64,000 nt of DNA from the NCBI RefSeq assembly GCF_004135285.1, contig NZ_CP035494.1, forward strand, positions 3,162,001 to 3,226,000, in the 5' to 3' direction. This DNA is from Microbacterium protaetiae. Lineage in GTDB: Bacteria > Actinomycetota > Actinomycetes > Actinomycetales > Microbacteriaceae. Shown here piece by piece: positions 62,879 through 64,000 of the stretch. The stretch's first letter is position 1. The number at the start of each line of letters is the position of its first letter. The notes beneath the pieces are model-generated. The model saw nothing but the letters and a program-made list of their open reading frames with translations, was not told the origin of the DNA and searched no databases. A program made the position numbers and the translations under genes.

Positions 62879-63664
62879 TCAGGCGACGCCGAGGAAGGAG
62901 CGGTCGGTGAGCACTATCGGCCCGTCGGCGGTGATCGCCACGGTGTGCTCGGAGTGCGCGCCACGAGATCCGTCGGCGCTGCGCAGCGTCCAGCCGTCGT
63001 CGGGGTCGGTGATCAGCTCGTCGGTCGTGGCCAAGAACCACGGCTCGATCGCGATGACCAGCCCATCGCGCAGAGGGTAGCCGCGGCCGGGGCGACCATC
63101 GTTGGGAATGTGCGGGTCGCCATGCATGATCCGGCCGACGCCGTGGCCGCCGAAGTCGGTGTTGATGGAGTATCCGTCGCCGTGCGCGACTGCGGCGATG
63201 GCCGCTGAGATGTCGCCGATGCGATTGCCGACGGTGGCGGCGCCGATGGCGGCATCCAACGCCCGCTCGGTCGTGTCGATGAGGGCGAGATCCTGCGCTC
63301 GCGGCGTTCCCACCACGAACGAAACGGCAGAGTCGGCGACCCACCCGTCGACGGCGACGGCGAGGTCGAGCGAGACGAGGTCTCCGTCGCGCAGCACGTA
63401 GTCCCGCGGCATCCCATGCAGAACCGCATCGTTGACCGACGTGCAGATGACCTTGCCGAACGGCCCCGAGCCGAACGAGGGCGCGTAGTCGATGTAGCAC
63501 GACTGGGCACCGGCCTTGTGGATCATCGCGTGCGCGCGTTCATCGATCTGCAGCAGGTTCGTGCCGACCTTCGTCTCATCTCGCAGCGTCGCCAGAACCT
63601 CCGCCACGAAGCGACCCGCCGGTCGCATCTGCTCGATCTCGGCCGGTGTGCGCAGTTCGATCAT
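62879..63664 (-). CDS. map: Methionine aminopeptidase, type I
   Basis: Map removes N-terminal methionine. The 261-residue protein has the metal ligands in L-D-L-A-V-A-V-D-G-W-V-A-D near residue 98 (Asp) and G-G-H-G-V-G near 172 (His). An I-E-P-W motif (Glu) lies near 205, and H-S-E-H-T-V near 240. ATG 63664 follows GAGAGGAAG; a start 24 bases upstream is possible. Confidence 0.93.
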   Translation of the reverse strand: MIELRTPAEIEQMRPAGRFVAEVLATLRDETKVGTNLLQIDERAHAMIHKAGAQSCYIDYAPSFGSGPFGKVICTSVNDAVLHGMPRDYVLRDGDLVSLDLAVAVDGWVADSAVSFVVGTPRAQDLALIDTTERALDAAIGAATVGNRIGDISAAIAAVAHGDGYSINTDFGGHGVGRIMHGDPHIPNDGRPGRGYPLRDGLVIAIEPWFLATTDELITDPDDGWTLRSADGSRGAHSEHTVAITADGPIVLTDRSFLGVA

Positions 63665-63762
63665 CGTCTTCCTCTCGTCACCATCCATTGTCGTGGATGC
63701 GACGGCTCGCGCGCTGGACGCGTGCACAGGTCGCGCTCGGCCGACGCGAGTAGCATCGCCGC

Positions 63763-64000
63763 ATGTGGTTGCGACGCGGCTTCTTCCGGTGGCTCTACCC
63801 GGCGGCGATCGTGCTCCCTGCCTGGATGCTGATCGGTTGGGCGATCTTCAACGCCGGCGGGTGGACGTTCCTCGGCGTGCTTCTGATCGCAGCTCCCGCC
63901 GTGCTGGTCGGTGAGCTGATCATCACTCTTCTGATCCGCGCCCGTCCGACCGTGCGCGCCGAACGGGCCGTCTCGTGGTGGGATGTCTTGGGTGTCACTG
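63763..64000 (+). CDS. Small membrane protein, 3' end outside window
   Basis: The 79 visible residues show two membrane helices (near residues 12-31 and 36-58) and end in a hydrophilic A-V-S-W-W-D-V segment at the window edge. No family is recognised. TAGCAT (63751-63756) ends six bases before the ATG, supporting a leaderless start. Confidence 0.75.
   Translation, partial: MWLRRGFFRWLYPAAIVLPAWMLIGWAIFNAGGWTFLGVLLIAAPAVLVGELIITLLIRARPTVRAERAVSWWDVLGVT

Overview
The window is 64 kb of high-GC actinobacterial chromosome. Gene content and order (rnc-mutM-smc-ftsY-ffh-rpsP-khpA-rimM, ddl-DUF3515-thiL, zinc-free bL32, SecA2-like ATPase) point to Microbacteriaceae, most likely Microbacterium or a close relative. 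This is inferred from family recognition; no search was run. Many genes begin at the predicted transcription start: a TANNNT -10 hexamer is followed by exactly six bases and then ATG or GTG, which is the architecture of leaderless mRNAs.

Layout. 1-6.4 kb: a TetR/DHA2-efflux pair with a clear operator, leuB, ilvE, a FAH-family hydrolase and an MFS transporter. 6.5-8.2 kb: gltX and tRNA-Gln. 8.2-13.4 kb: DUF1611 protein, GT39-type membrane glycosyltransferase, metallo-beta-lactamase-fold protein and small unknowns. 13.46-14.48 kb: tRNA-Glu, whose 3' half and terminator are duplicated 880 bp downstream around a two-gene toxin-antitoxin-like cassette. 14.5-20.8 kb: MFS and RND exporters, a MarR regulator, and TerC behind a likely manganese riboswitch. 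20.8-27.3 kb: leuCD with a leaderless Leu-rich leader peptide, then murA, a PlsC-type acyltransferase, gpsA and ddl. 27.3-34.6 kb: DUF3515 lipoprotein, thiL, rsmD, recG, coaD, yceD, rpmF, rnc, mutM. 34.6-39.2 kb: reductase, secA2, tandem GNAT protein and two small ORFs. 39.4-52.2 kb: smc, ftsY, lipoate genes (lipA, lipB), ffh, a GCS2-type ligase, rpsP-khpA-rimM. 52.2-59.8 kb: an assimilatory nitrite/siroheme cluster (nirB, nirD, cysG-like, HemD-HTH, CbiX, narK) on the minus strand. 59.9-64 kb: trmD, NUDIX hydrolase, methyltransferase, oxidoreductase, map and the start of a membrane protein.

How the parts work together. leuB, leuC, leuD and ilvE belong to branched-chain amino-acid synthesis; leuCD looks attenuated by leucine supply. 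nirBD makes ammonium from nitrite, and the linked siroheme genes supply its cofactor. The cluster carries GlnR-type boxes upstream of nirB and narK and sits between rimM and trmD, which are usually adjacent. smc, ftsY, ffh and the ribosomal and tRNA-modification genes form the conserved chromosome-maintenance and secretion core.

The least explained structure is a 480-bp array of seven palindromic ~72-bp units between the divergent promoters of an alpha/beta hydrolase gene and ftsY. Next are the 880-bp tRNA-flanked cassette with no integrase, and a small strongly promoted ORF beside smc.
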